Source: Mycobacterium sp. 1274761.0 (GTDB lineage Bacteria > Actinomycetota > Actinomycetes > Mycobacteriales > Mycobacteriaceae). Taken from it: a DNA stretch of 64,000 bases. Positions 46,019-53,048 of this stretch are shown here, in pieces. The notes below the pieces were generated by a model. That model saw only the letters and a program-made list of their open reading frames with translations, searched no databases and had not been told where the DNA came from. The stretch spans positions 124,001 to 188,000 of the forward strand of contig NZ_LZMC01000038.1 in NCBI RefSeq assembly GCF_001668615.1. Reading direction: 5' to 3'. Position numbers and translations under genes: made by a program. Positions within the stretch are counted from its first letter, which is position 1. Each line of letters opens with the position of its first letter.

Positions 46019-46675
46019 ATGGCAAGGGTGAACGGCGGACGTGAGCAGTTGGTCGAGGCGGGTATGCGGGTGCTGGAGCGCGACGGCCTCGCCGCCTTGA
46101 GCGCGCGCAAGCTGGCCGCGGAGACAGGGACGTCGACGATGTCGGTCTACACCCACTTCAGCGGCATGACCCAGCTGATCGACGCCATCGCGGTGGAGGC
46201 ATTCCGCCGGTTCACGCAGGCGCTGACCGAGGTCGACGAGACCGACGACCCGGTGGCCGACTTCCTGGTGATGGGCGGGCACTATCACGCGTTCGCACTG
46301 GCCAATCCGCAGCGCTACCAGATGATGTTCGGCACGCCGGCGGGGTCGTGGGACCGCTTCCGCGCCGACCTCACGGTCACCGGCCGTACCACCGCGCGCG
46401 ACGACCTCGGGGTGTCGTTCGACGCGCTGCTGACGGTGGTCCGCCGCATGATCACGGCGGAACGGATCCGCGACGGCGACGCCTCGGTGATCGCCGGCCG
46501 GCTGTGGAGCGTCATCCACGGCGCAGTCTTGCTCGAGATCGCCGGCTTCTTCGGCCACGAAGGGCACGGGATATCCCAGATACTGGCGCCGCTCATCGTC
46601 GACGTGCTTGTCGGGATGGGCGATGACCGGGAGCGCACCCAGCAGTCCATGTCGGCAGCGGCCGCCCGCCGGTAA
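46019..46675 (+). CDS. TetR-family regulator of the carotenoid oxygenase
   Basis: A 218-residue regulator with helix-turn-helix GLAALSARKLAAETGTSTMS followed by VYTHFSGMTQLID. The C-terminal domain has TetR_C features (FALANPQRYQMMFG). ATG 46011 is followed by an early stop, so ATG 46019 (or GTG 46028) is used. The operator ends at 46012, so the transcript may be nearly leaderless. It probably represses itself and the divergent oxygenase gene. Confidence 0.9.
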   Translation: MARVNGGREQLVEAGMRVLERDGLAALSARKLAAETGTSTMSVYTHFSGMTQLIDAIAVEAFRRFTQALTEVDETDDPVADFLVMGGHYHAFALANPQRYQMMFGTPAGSWDRFRADLTVTGRTTARDDLGVSFDALLTVVRRMITAERIRDGDASVIAGRLWSVIHGAVLLEIAGFFGHEGHGISQILAPLIVDVLVGMGDDRERTQQSMSAAAARR

Positions 46676-46701
46676 TCGGATCTGGACGACGACGACGCAG
46701 G

Positions 46702-47370
46702 CTAGCCGTCGAGCTCGCCTGCGATTCCACGCTCGATAGCGGCGCGGGTGCGTTCCGGCAACACGATCAGGCCGTCGAGCTCGCGGCGCGCCACCTCGAA
46801 GGCGCGCTCGCGCTCCTGGGGCGTCGCTGCGGCGTCGGTCGCAATTCGCATCGCGGCGTGCGCGCGCGACAGCCGCTGCTGATCGTCGCGCGAGAAGTCG
46901 CCGCGCCGTCGGCGCATCGCCTCGGCCTCGGCCACTTCGAAGGCCGTGGCGTACTCCTCCACGGCGTCCAGATACGCTCGCGCCGCGTCGCTGTCGTCCA
47001 GCAGATCACCGGCGTCGGAGGGTCGCAGCAGGTCCGCGCGCAGCTTCGCACGGTGGAACCGCTGGGTGAGGGGATCACGCATGTCGGTCATCAGCGGGTA
47101 GTCCAGCAGCTTGCTGACGTCGATCTCGTAGTCGAGCCAGCGGGTGTCGGTTCGGTCGTGCTCCCGCGCCGTTCGCTGGATCGTCTGCCACTGGGCCGTC
47201 CGGCTGAGCCGCTTCGGTTGCGCCCCATCGCCTTTCGTCGCATCGTCGGGAGCGGGGTCATCAATGCGGTCGCGGACTTTGGTCACCGCCTTGTAGCCGC
47301 CGTAGATCACGCCGATCAGCGGCACGATCACGATCAGCAGCTCCACGAGCCGGACGATGAGCAAGCCCAT
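46702..47370 (-). CDS. Conserved membrane-anchored hypothetical protein
   Basis: A 222-residue protein. One N-terminal transmembrane helix (about 4-25, LIVRLVELLIVIVPLIGVIYGG) precedes a charged, mostly helical cytoplasmic part rich in Arg/Asp/Ala (DTRWLDYEIDVSKLLDYPLM; then EVAEAEAMRRRRGDFSRDDQ). No enzymatic motif is seen. Related proteins occur across mycobacteria. The frame is open further upstream into the efflux gene but that part is not coding. It follows the MFS gene by 44 bp on the same strand. Confidence 0.72.
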   Translation of the reverse strand: MGLLIVRLVELLIVIVPLIGVIYGGYKAVTKVRDRIDDPAPDDATKGDGAQPKRLSRTAQWQTIQRTAREHDRTDTRWLDYEIDVSKLLDYPLMTDMRDPLTQRFHRAKLRADLLRPSDAGDLLDDSDAARAYLDAVEEYATAFEVAEAEAMRRRRGDFSRDDQQRLSRAHAAMRIATDAAATPQERERAFEVARRELDGLIVLPERTRAAIERGIAGELDG

Positions 47371-47414
47371 TCCGCCAGGATGCCACCGTCGGTCGCGTTG
47401 GCGGCGCCGGAATG

Positions 47415-48635
47415 TCAGCGCTCGCGCGTCAGCAGCACAAGGGCCGACGCCGCAATCAGCGCGCTGGTCACCATTGCGATAGCCATCGGCAGCGCGGTGT
47501 GGTCGCCGGCGATGCCCACCAGCGGTGCGACGACCGCGGCCATGCCGAATTGCAGGGCGCCCAGTACGGCCGAACCGCTGCCGGCGACGTGGCGGACTTC
47601 GTCGAGCGCGAGCGCCGTCGCGTTGGCGACGACAAGCCCAAGGCTGGTGACGGCACACCACAGCAGAACCAGCGTCGCCCAGAGCACCGGGCCGAGCACG
47701 GCGTCGACGACCAGCAGCGCCGAGAACAACACCAACAGGCTGACGCCGAGGTGCAACAGCGGCCGCTGGCCGAAGCGGGCGACGATCCTGGCGTTGACGG
47801 CGTTCATCGCGACGAGACCAACGGCGTTGGCGGCGAAGGCAAATGAGTACGTGATTCTCGACAGGCCGAGGACGTTCTGCAGCACAAAGGGTGACGCGGC
47901 GATGTAGGAGAACATGACCGTGAAGCCGAACGCGAACGCGCACGTGTACCCGACGTAGCGGCGGTTGCGGAACACCGACGCCGCTTCGCGCACCATCGCG
48001 CCGAGACCGCCGGTGGTGCGGTGCTCGGCCGGATGCGTCTCGGCCAGCACGAAGCTCACCCCGAGAAACATCGCCGCCGCGAGCCCGGCGAGGATCCAGA
48101 AGACGCCGCGCCACCCGATGGGGCCGATCAGCGAACCGCCGAGCAAGGGCGCGACCACCGGAGCCGCCCCGTTGATGATCATCATGATGCTGAAGTAGCG
48201 GGCCGCCCTCGCACCGTGGGCCCGGTCGGAGATTACGGCGCGGCTGAGGACCACACCGGCCGCGCCGCTGAAGCCCTGCACGAAGCGGAAGGCGGTGAGC
48301 AGCCCGATGGTCGGCGCGAGCGCGCAGGCCGCTCCGGCGCCGATGCACACCAGCGTGCCTGCCAGCATCAGGGGTCGCCGTCCGAAGCGGTCCGACAGCG
48401 GACCGATGACCAGCTGTCCGAGCGCCAGCCCGATCATGAACGTCGTCAGCGTCAGCTGGATCGCCGATGCGGACGTGCCGAACTCGGTGGCCATCGCCGG
48501 GAATGCGGGCAGGTACATGTCGATCGAGAGCGGGGCGACCGCCGTCAGCAGCGCCAAGACCGCCAGCCAGCTCAGCGGTATGGCGGTGGGGGTCGCAGTC
48601 TCGGGCCGGGCCGCGCGTACGTCAGTCATCCACAT
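47415..48635 (-). CDS. MFS drug efflux protein, Bcr/CflA family
   Basis: A transporter of about 406 residues with twelve hydrophobic helices. SIDMYLPAFPAMATEFGTS is the family's N-terminal signature, and GPLSDRFGRRPLMLAG is the cytoplasmic MFS motif A. Bcr/CflA members export drugs such as bicyclomycin or chloramphenicol by proton antiport. ATG 48635 or 48629 may be the start. It is divergent from a MarR regulator with AT-rich palindromes in the 49-bp gap. Confidence 0.93.
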   Translation of the reverse strand: MWMTDVRAARPETATPTAIPLSWLAVLALLTAVAPLSIDMYLPAFPAMATEFGTSASAIQLTLTTFMIGLALGQLVIGPLSDRFGRRPLMLAGTLVCIGAGAACALAPTIGLLTAFRFVQGFSGAAGVVLSRAVISDRAHGARAARYFSIMMIINGAAPVVAPLLGGSLIGPIGWRGVFWILAGLAAAMFLGVSFVLAETHPAEHRTTGGLGAMVREAASVFRNRRYVGYTCAFAFGFTVMFSYIAASPFVLQNVLGLSRITYSFAFAANAVGLVAMNAVNARIVARFGQRPLLHLGVSLLVLFSALLVVDAVLGPVLWATLVLLWCAVTSLGLVVANATALALDEVRHVAGSGSAVLGALQFGMAAVVAPLVGIAGDHTALPMAIAMVTSALIAASALVLLTRER

Positions 48636-48646
48636 CCTCAGACAGT

Positions 48647-48673
48647 TATAAATTTATAGCTATATTTAGAGCT
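48647..48673. promoter_or_regulatory. AT-rich palindromes between efflux gene and marR
   Basis: TATAAATTTATA (48647-48658) is a perfect 12-bp palindrome and AGCTATATTTAGAGCT (48658-48673) an imperfect one next to it. This AT content stands out from the GC-rich surroundings. The position between divergent genes fits MarR operators overlapping both promoters. Confidence 0.6.
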
Positions 48674-48684
48674 ACTCTATCGAC

Positions 48685-49137
48685 ATGGCCCCCGTCCGGG
48701 TACCCGCAACCATGCGTGAGATACGCGACATCGCCGAGACCACGCGCACGCTGGTGTGGTCGCTGCGCCGCTTCGGTGAGCGGCAGGTGGGTCTGGAACC
48801 GCTGCCGCACTCGGAGTTCGAGGTGATTCGGACGGTCGCCGACAACCCGTCGAGCACGGTGTCCGATGTGGCCCGGGTTCTCGGGCTGCAGGCCAGCAAC
48901 GTCAGCACGACCGTGCGCCGCCTCGTCGACCGCGGTCTCATCGACCGGCTACCCGATGCCCACGACCGCCGGTCGACTCGCCTGCGGCTCACCGACAAGG
49001 CGAGCAGGCACAAGAAGATGATCGAGTCGGTGTGGGTTGACGGTGTGCGCAGGCAGCTCGACGGGATGACCGACGATGAGGTCGCACTGCTGGTGAAGGC
49101 CGCGCCGCTGTTCCGCAGGCTCGCCGCGATGACGTGA
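48685..49137 (+). CDS. MarR-family regulator
   Basis: A 150-residue winged-helix regulator. SDVARVLGLQASNVSTTVRR is the recognition helix region and DAHDRRSTRLRLTDKA the wing. It most likely represses the divergent Bcr/CflA efflux gene and itself, with release by a phenolic-type ligand, as is usual for the family. Nothing unusual in length. Confidence 0.92.
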   Translation: MAPVRVPATMREIRDIAETTRTLVWSLRRFGERQVGLEPLPHSEFEVIRTVADNPSSTVSDVARVLGLQASNVSTTVRRLVDRGLIDRLPDAHDRRSTRLRLTDKASRHKKMIESVWVDGVRRQLDGMTDDEVALLVKAAPLFRRLAAMT

Positions 49138-49150
49138 CTAGGGTCAAGAC

Positions 49151-50107
49151 GTGGCCGCCGAAGAGCAGCGCGACGGGGTAAAGCTGACCAACCTCGACCA
49201 ACCGCTGAGCCCACGGGCCGGCGCCACCAAGCGCGACCTGGTGGACTATCTCGACGCGGTCGCCGACCGAATACTGCCCGGGCTCGCGGGTAGGCCGTTG
49301 ACGGTGCTTCGCGTGCTGCGCGGCCAGGACCCGTTCATGCAGAAGAACGTCCCGAAATACACGCCGGATTGGGTGAAGACGGTGCCGCTGTGGGCGGAGG
49401 CATCCAAGCGGGAAGTGCATTACGCATTGTGCGACGACCGCCGGACCCTGCTGTGGTTCGCGAACCAACGAGCGGTCGAGTATCACCCGGCGCTGGGCAT
49501 GGCCGACGACATCTACCGGCCCACGCATCTGGTCCTCGACCTCGACCCGCCCGCGGGCGGCGCCTTCGCCGACGTCGTAGCCGTCGCACACCTGGTGCGT
49601 GAGGCGCTGTCGAACTGCGGCCTGGCCGGTGCGGTAAAGACCAGCGGCGCAAAGGGAATTCACGTCTTCGTGCCCATTGACGATTCCAATCCGGTCGAGG
49701 ATGTCGCCGGCGCCACCCGGGCACTGGCGGCGAGGACGGAAGCCCTCGACCCCGACCGCGCCACCACCGCCTTCATCGTCTCCGATCGGGGCGGGAAGGT
49801 ATTCGTCGACGCCACCCGCGCCGGCGGGGCCACGGTCGTCGCCGCTTACAGTCCGCGATTGCGTCCGGGCACCCCGGTGTCGTTCCCGCTGGCCTGGTCG
49901 GACCTCGATCGCATCACCCCCTCCGATTTCACCGTGCACACCGCGATCGACGCTCTGGGCGGAGCAGATCCGTGGGCGGACTTCATGCCCGAACCACAGC
50001 AGCTACCAACGGACTTGATCGAACAGGGGCGCACCATCCCCGTCGCGCGGGTGGCGGCCATGCACGAGGGCAAGCGACGCGCCCGCGCCAACCGTCAGAA
50101 GGCGTAG
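49151..50107 (+). CDS. LigD-type polymerase domain protein (stand-alone PolD)
   Basis: A 318-residue archaeo-eukaryotic primase-type polymerase without ligase or nuclease domain. DLDPP holds the catalytic Asp130 and Asp132. SGAKGIHVFVP carries the Ser/Lys/His of the nucleotide site. Stand-alone PolD proteins in mycobacteria (Rv3730c, Rv0269c) prefer ribonucleotides and fill gaps in end joining or base-excision repair. It starts at GTG 49151. It overlaps the convergent spore-photoproduct-lyase homologue by 13 bp. Confidence 0.92.
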   Translation: MAAEEQRDGVKLTNLDQPLSPRAGATKRDLVDYLDAVADRILPGLAGRPLTVLRVLRGQDPFMQKNVPKYTPDWVKTVPLWAEASKREVHYALCDDRRTLLWFANQRAVEYHPALGMADDIYRPTHLVLDLDPPAGGAFADVVAVAHLVREALSNCGLAGAVKTSGAKGIHVFVPIDDSNPVEDVAGATRALAARTEALDPDRATTAFIVSDRGGKVFVDATRAGGATVVAAYSPRLRPGTPVSFPLAWSDLDRITPSDFTVHTAIDALGGADPWADFMPEPQQLPTDLIEQGRTIPVARVAAMHEGKRRARANRQKA

Positions 50108-51174
50108 CGAATCCGACAGGACGGCAGCCGGTCGGCGATGAGGTTGGTGAGCTGCTGCACCCACTTGCCCTTCCAAGGGCTTTTGTAGCGGACGTTCCAC
50201 TGTCCGCTCTGGCTGCGCTTGAGCTGCTGCAGGTCGGGTCGCCACAGCAGCTCTTCACCCTTGGGATGCCAGCCGAGGTTGACTTCGTGCAGGCTCTCGT
50301 TATGGGTGAGAAAGATGATCTCGGCGGCGAGTTGGCTCTTGGTGCGTTCGTTGGTTCCGTCGGCGATCTGGTCGAGCAGCTCTGCCCAATCTCTCAGCCA
50401 GTCCTCGTGAACGATCACCGGGCTGAAGTTGAGGTGCACTTCGTAGCCGGCTGCAACGAAATCGTCGAGCGCAGCGATCCGTTCGGCGACCTTCGACGTA
50501 CGGATGTCGACCAGCCGTGACGTCATTGCCGGCATCAGGCTGAACCGGATACGGGTGCCGCCCCTCGGCTCATAGGTCAGCAGTTGCGGGTTCACCAACT
50601 TCGTCGCGAAGCTGGCCTTCGCGTTGGGCAGTCGTGCAAAAAGGGCGACGAGGTCGGCGACGTTGCCGGACACCATGGCGTCGACCGAGCAGTCGCTGTT
50701 CTCGCCGATGTCGTACACCCAGTCCACCGGATCGCATTGGTTGGGGGCGGGCTTGACGCCTTGTCGGGCCGCGTGGCGCTCCAAATAGCCCGCGATCTTG
50801 TCGATGTTGGCGAAGACCGTGATCGGGTTCGCGTACCCCTTGCGGCGCGGCACATAGCAGTAGGAGCAAGCCATCGCGCAACCGTTGGCCGTCGACGGGG
50901 CGATCCAGTCGCTGGACCGTTCATTGCGACGCGCCGACAACGCTTTTTTCTCGCCGAGAACGAGGACTTCGCGCTTGTTGCTCACCCAGTCCTCGACGCT
51001 ACCCTGGTTGCCATAGAGTCCGGGGAGCGTCTGATGGGTGGGCACTTCGATGCGCTCGGCGCTGGGAAATCGTTCCAGCACCTGGCGGGCACGAGCAAAG
51101 CGGTCGATATCAGGCTCGTGATAAATCCGCTTGATGTCTAAGAGCCGCGAGGAGACGTCGTGGGCAAGACTCAC
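50095..51174 (-). CDS. Spore photoproduct lyase-family radical SAM protein
   Basis: A 359-residue radical SAM protein. NGCAMACSYCY contains the CX3CX2C cluster motif (Cys99, Cys103, Cys106) binding [4Fe-4S]. The remainder matches SplB-type proteins (LFARLPNAKASFATKLVN, VHLNFSPVIVHEDW, then EIIFLTHNESLHEVN). True SplB repairs the spore photoproduct in endospores; mycobacteria do not form such spores, so a different DNA or nucleotide lesion is likely. It lies 43 bp after a 32-residue Cys-rich ORF on the same strand and opposite a repair polymerase. Confidence 0.88.
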   Translation of the reverse strand: MSLAHDVSSRLLDIKRIYHEPDIDRFARARQVLERFPSAERIEVPTHQTLPGLYGNQGSVEDWVSNKREVLVLGEKKALSARRNERSSDWIAPSTANGCAMACSYCYVPRRKGYANPITVFANIDKIAGYLERHAARQGVKPAPNQCDPVDWVYDIGENSDCSVDAMVSGNVADLVALFARLPNAKASFATKLVNPQLLTYEPRGGTRIRFSLMPAMTSRLVDIRTSKVAERIAALDDFVAAGYEVHLNFSPVIVHEDWLRDWAELLDQIADGTNERTKSQLAAEIIFLTHNESLHEVNLGWHPKGEELLWRPDLQQLKRSQSGQWNVRYKSPWKGKWVQQLTNLIADRLPSCRIRYAF

Positions 51175-51217
51175 GAGCCGAGCAACGAATGATCATGCTC
51201 GACTGTTCCGCGAGCGC

Positions 51218-51316
51218 TCAGGCGACGAGGTCTTCGCATACCGCGCTGGCGTGCGAGGCGCAGACCTCGTCTTCGAGGCTGAAGTGGCCGCAGGTTGGGC
51301 AGATGAAATCGAGCAT
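51218..51316 (-). CDS. Putative 32-residue Cys/His-rich peptide upstream of the SPL homologue
   Basis: A short frame from ATG 51316 to TGA 51218 encodes 32 residues: MLDFICPTCGHFSLEDE followed by VCASHASAVCEDLVA. It has CPTCGH (Cys6, Cys9, His11) plus Cys19, His22 and Cys27, which could bind zinc or iron. GGAAGG lies 10 bases upstream. It precedes the radical SAM gene by 43 bp on the same strand, so the two may be co-transcribed. No database evidence is available here; the Cys density and position are the support. Confidence 0.5.
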   Translation of the reverse strand: MLDFICPTCGHFSLEDEVCASHASAVCEDLVA

Positions 51317-51592
51317 CTCGCGCCGCCTTCCCAGGCTGAGATGTCTATTCGCGCCGGGCTGCTGTGGCGCTGCTGAGGTTGTTACCCGGGATTCTCAGAG
51401 CGAAACAGTGCGCTGACACAGAGCGCTGACACAGAGCGCTGACACAATGTCGCGCTGAGAGCGCCGTCGCGGCTATATATGGCAGGGCGGCCCGCTCAGG
51501 CTGACGTTGTGGTCGGCTGCGGATCCGTTTCGTTTGTCCGTTCCGCGGCAACTCCGTGCCCACGTGAACAGTCGAGGAGAAAGGATCGCAGC
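51317..51592. promoter_or_regulatory. Divergent control region with 13-bp repeats
   Basis: No long gene lies between the SPL operon (leftward) and the repeat-peptide operon (rightward). The region holds a 13-bp tandem repeat (51409-51445) and an AT-rich TATATAT-like block near 51472-51480 that could serve as a -10 region for the peptide operon. The peptide's ribosome site GAGGAGAAAGG is at about 51574-51584. Confidence 0.5.
51409..51445. repeat. 13-bp tandem repeat, 2.8 copies
   Basis: GCGCTGACACAGA occurs at 51409-51421 and 51422-51434, with a partial third copy GCGCTGACACA at 51435-51445. Spacing of 13 bp puts copies about 1.2 helical turns apart. It lies in the divergent control region. 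Confidence 0.9.
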
Positions 51593-51838
51593 ATGGCGCT
51601 CGACGACGACGACATCACGACCTCTGGCGGCGGTGAAGGACCTGCCGACGGCGGCTCGAACCCGGAAGGGCACGACGGCGGTGCGGACGGAACCGCAGGC
51701 GGTGAAGGACCCGCGGACGGAGGCTCCAACCCACAAGGCCACGACGGCGGTGCCGACGGAACCGCGGGCGGTGAAGGACCCGCCGACGGAGGCTCCAACC
51801 CACAAGGCCACGACGGCGGTGCCGACGGAACCGCGTGA
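51593..51838 (+). CDS. Tandem-repeat peptide, putative RiPP-type precursor
   Basis: An 81-residue peptide. The first 12 residues (MALDDDDITTSG) look like a leader. They are followed by three 23-residue repeats: GGEGPADGGSNP, then E in repeat 1 or Q in repeats 2-3, then GHDGGADGTA, ending exactly at the stop. DNA units are 51629-51697, 51698-51766 and 51767-51835. Repeats 1 and 2 differ at nine bases of which eight are silent, so the peptide sequence is under selection; repeats 2 and 3 differ by one silent base. A strong site (GAGGAGAAAGG) precedes the ATG. The next gene, 10 bp downstream, is a JmjC-type oxygenase that may hydroxylate the repeats. The product is acidic with no Cys, Lys or Arg. 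Confidence 0.75.
   Translation: MALDDDDITTSGGGEGPADGGSNPEGHDGGADGTAGGEGPADGGSNPQGHDGGADGTAGGEGPADGGSNPQGHDGGADGTA
51629..51835 (+). repeat. 69-bp in-frame tandem repeat, three units
   Basis: Three contiguous 69-bp units make up most of the peptide gene. Units 2 and 3 differ at one base, unit 1 differs from unit 2 at nine, mostly third-codon positions. This shows an older and a recent duplication under coding constraint. Confidence 0.95.
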
Positions 51839-51848
51839 CCGCTTCTCG

Positions 51849-53048
51849 GTGCTGAGCCGCTGCGTCGCCGTCGATCCCCAGACGTTCGCCGCTGACTACT
51901 GGGGCCGCAGGCCGCTGCTCAGCGAATCAGCAGCGCTGCCCCGCGATTTCGGCGACCTGCTCTCTGCCGACATGGTCGACGAGCTGATCGCCGAACGCGG
52001 GGTGCGCGCGCCGTTCATCCGGCTGGCCAAGGAAGGCAGCCTGCTGGCCAGAGACTGCTACCTGGGCCCGGCGGGTTTCGGCGCGGAAATCGGCGACCAG
52101 GTGGACTCGGCAAAGGTACTGGCCGAATTCGCCGCGGGCGCAACGATTGTGCTGCAGGGGCTGCACCGGCTGTGGCCGCCGCTGATCGACTTCGTGCGCC
52201 AGGCGGTCGACGAACTCGGCCATCCGGTGCAGACCAACGCCTACATCACCCCGCCAACCAATCGCGGCTTCGATCCGCACTACGACGTGCACGACGTCTT
52301 CATCCTGCAGACCGCGGGCCGTAAGCGGTGGATCGTGCACGCGCCGGTCCACGAACACCCGGTTGCGTCGCAGCCGTGGACGCAACACCGCACCGCGATC
52401 GAGGAGCGGGTGACCGACGACCCGGTCATCGACACGGTGCTCACCGAGGGCGACGCGCTCTACCTGCCCCGCGGCTGGGTGCACTCGGCGCAGGCGGTAG
52501 ACACGACATCGATCCATCTCACGGTCGGCGTCTCGGCTGTCACACGTCTCGACGTCGCACGCGCTGTCGTCGATCAGCTGGCGACCGTCGGGGAGTACCG
52601 CAAATCGCTGCCGATGGATCCCCATCAGGATGAGATCATCGCGACCGTGACGAAGGTGATGGCGGAGATGGTGACCTCCATGCGTGACGACGCCGCCGAA
52701 CTCTGTGACGGCGCAGCGGCGTCGTTGTTGCGTCGCCACGCGGACCGGACGCGGCCCGTCGCGGTCCGCCCCCTGGCATCCTTGTCGGCCGCCGAGCACG
52801 CCGAGGACGTGGCGGTCCGGTGGCGCCATGGGCTGATCGCCACCCTCGAGCATGCGGATGAGCGTCTCGTGCTGACGCTGCCCGGCAAGATCATGACGTT
52901 CCCGTCGTCGTGCGCGGCGGCGGTCGCCGCTCTGCACCGCGGGTTGGTGGCTGACGCCGCCTCGCTGCCGGGCCTCGATCACGCCGACGCAACGGTGCTG
53001 CTGCGCAGGCTGCTGCGAGAGGCCGTCGTCGTACCGGTCAGCGGATGA
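51849..53048 (+). CDS. JmjC/cupin Fe(II)/2-oxoglutarate oxygenase
   Basis: A protein of about 399 residues resembling ribosomal-oxygenase-type (YcfD/NO66/MINA53) JmjC proteins. FAADYWGRRPLL is the N-terminal signature, the iron ligands are His144 and Asp146 (FDPHYDVHDVF) and His212 (PRGWVHSAQ), and a helical/winged C-terminus follows. The family hydroxylates His or Arg side chains of proteins. The start is GTG 51849, without a clear site, so translation is probably coupled to the peptide gene whose stop is 10 bp upstream. It overlaps the next gene by 4 bp. The adjacent His- and Asp-containing repeat peptide is the obvious candidate substrate. The frame is open through the peptide gene but that part is not coding. 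Confidence 0.85.
   Translation: MLSRCVAVDPQTFAADYWGRRPLLSESAALPRDFGDLLSADMVDELIAERGVRAPFIRLAKEGSLLARDCYLGPAGFGAEIGDQVDSAKVLAEFAAGATIVLQGLHRLWPPLIDFVRQAVDELGHPVQTNAYITPPTNRGFDPHYDVHDVFILQTAGRKRWIVHAPVHEHPVASQPWTQHRTAIEERVTDDPVIDTVLTEGDALYLPRGWVHSAQAVDTTSIHLTVGVSAVTRLDVARAVVDQLATVGEYRKSLPMDPHQDEIIATVTKVMAEMVTSMRDDAAELCDGAAASLLRRHADRTRPVAVRPLASLSAAEHAEDVAVRWRHGLIATLEHADERLVLTLPGKIMTFPSSCAAAVAALHRGLVADAASLPGLDHADATVLLRRLLREAVVVPVSG

Noticed and set aside
45962..46567. Carotenoid oxygenase frame open over 600 bp upstream
   Set aside because: That stretch is antisense to the well-supported TetR gene and the operators; the conserved N-terminus starts at ATG 45961.
51409..51445. 13-bp repeats considered as a CRISPR or replication origin iteron array
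   Set aside because: Too short, no spacers, and no replication gene nearby; kept only as a possible regulatory repeat.
51507..51848. Cupin frame open through the repeat-peptide gene, giving a 513-residue protein
   Set aside because: The extra part is an out-of-frame reading of the repeats; the silent-site pattern supports the peptide frame, and the cupin family start aligns near 51849.
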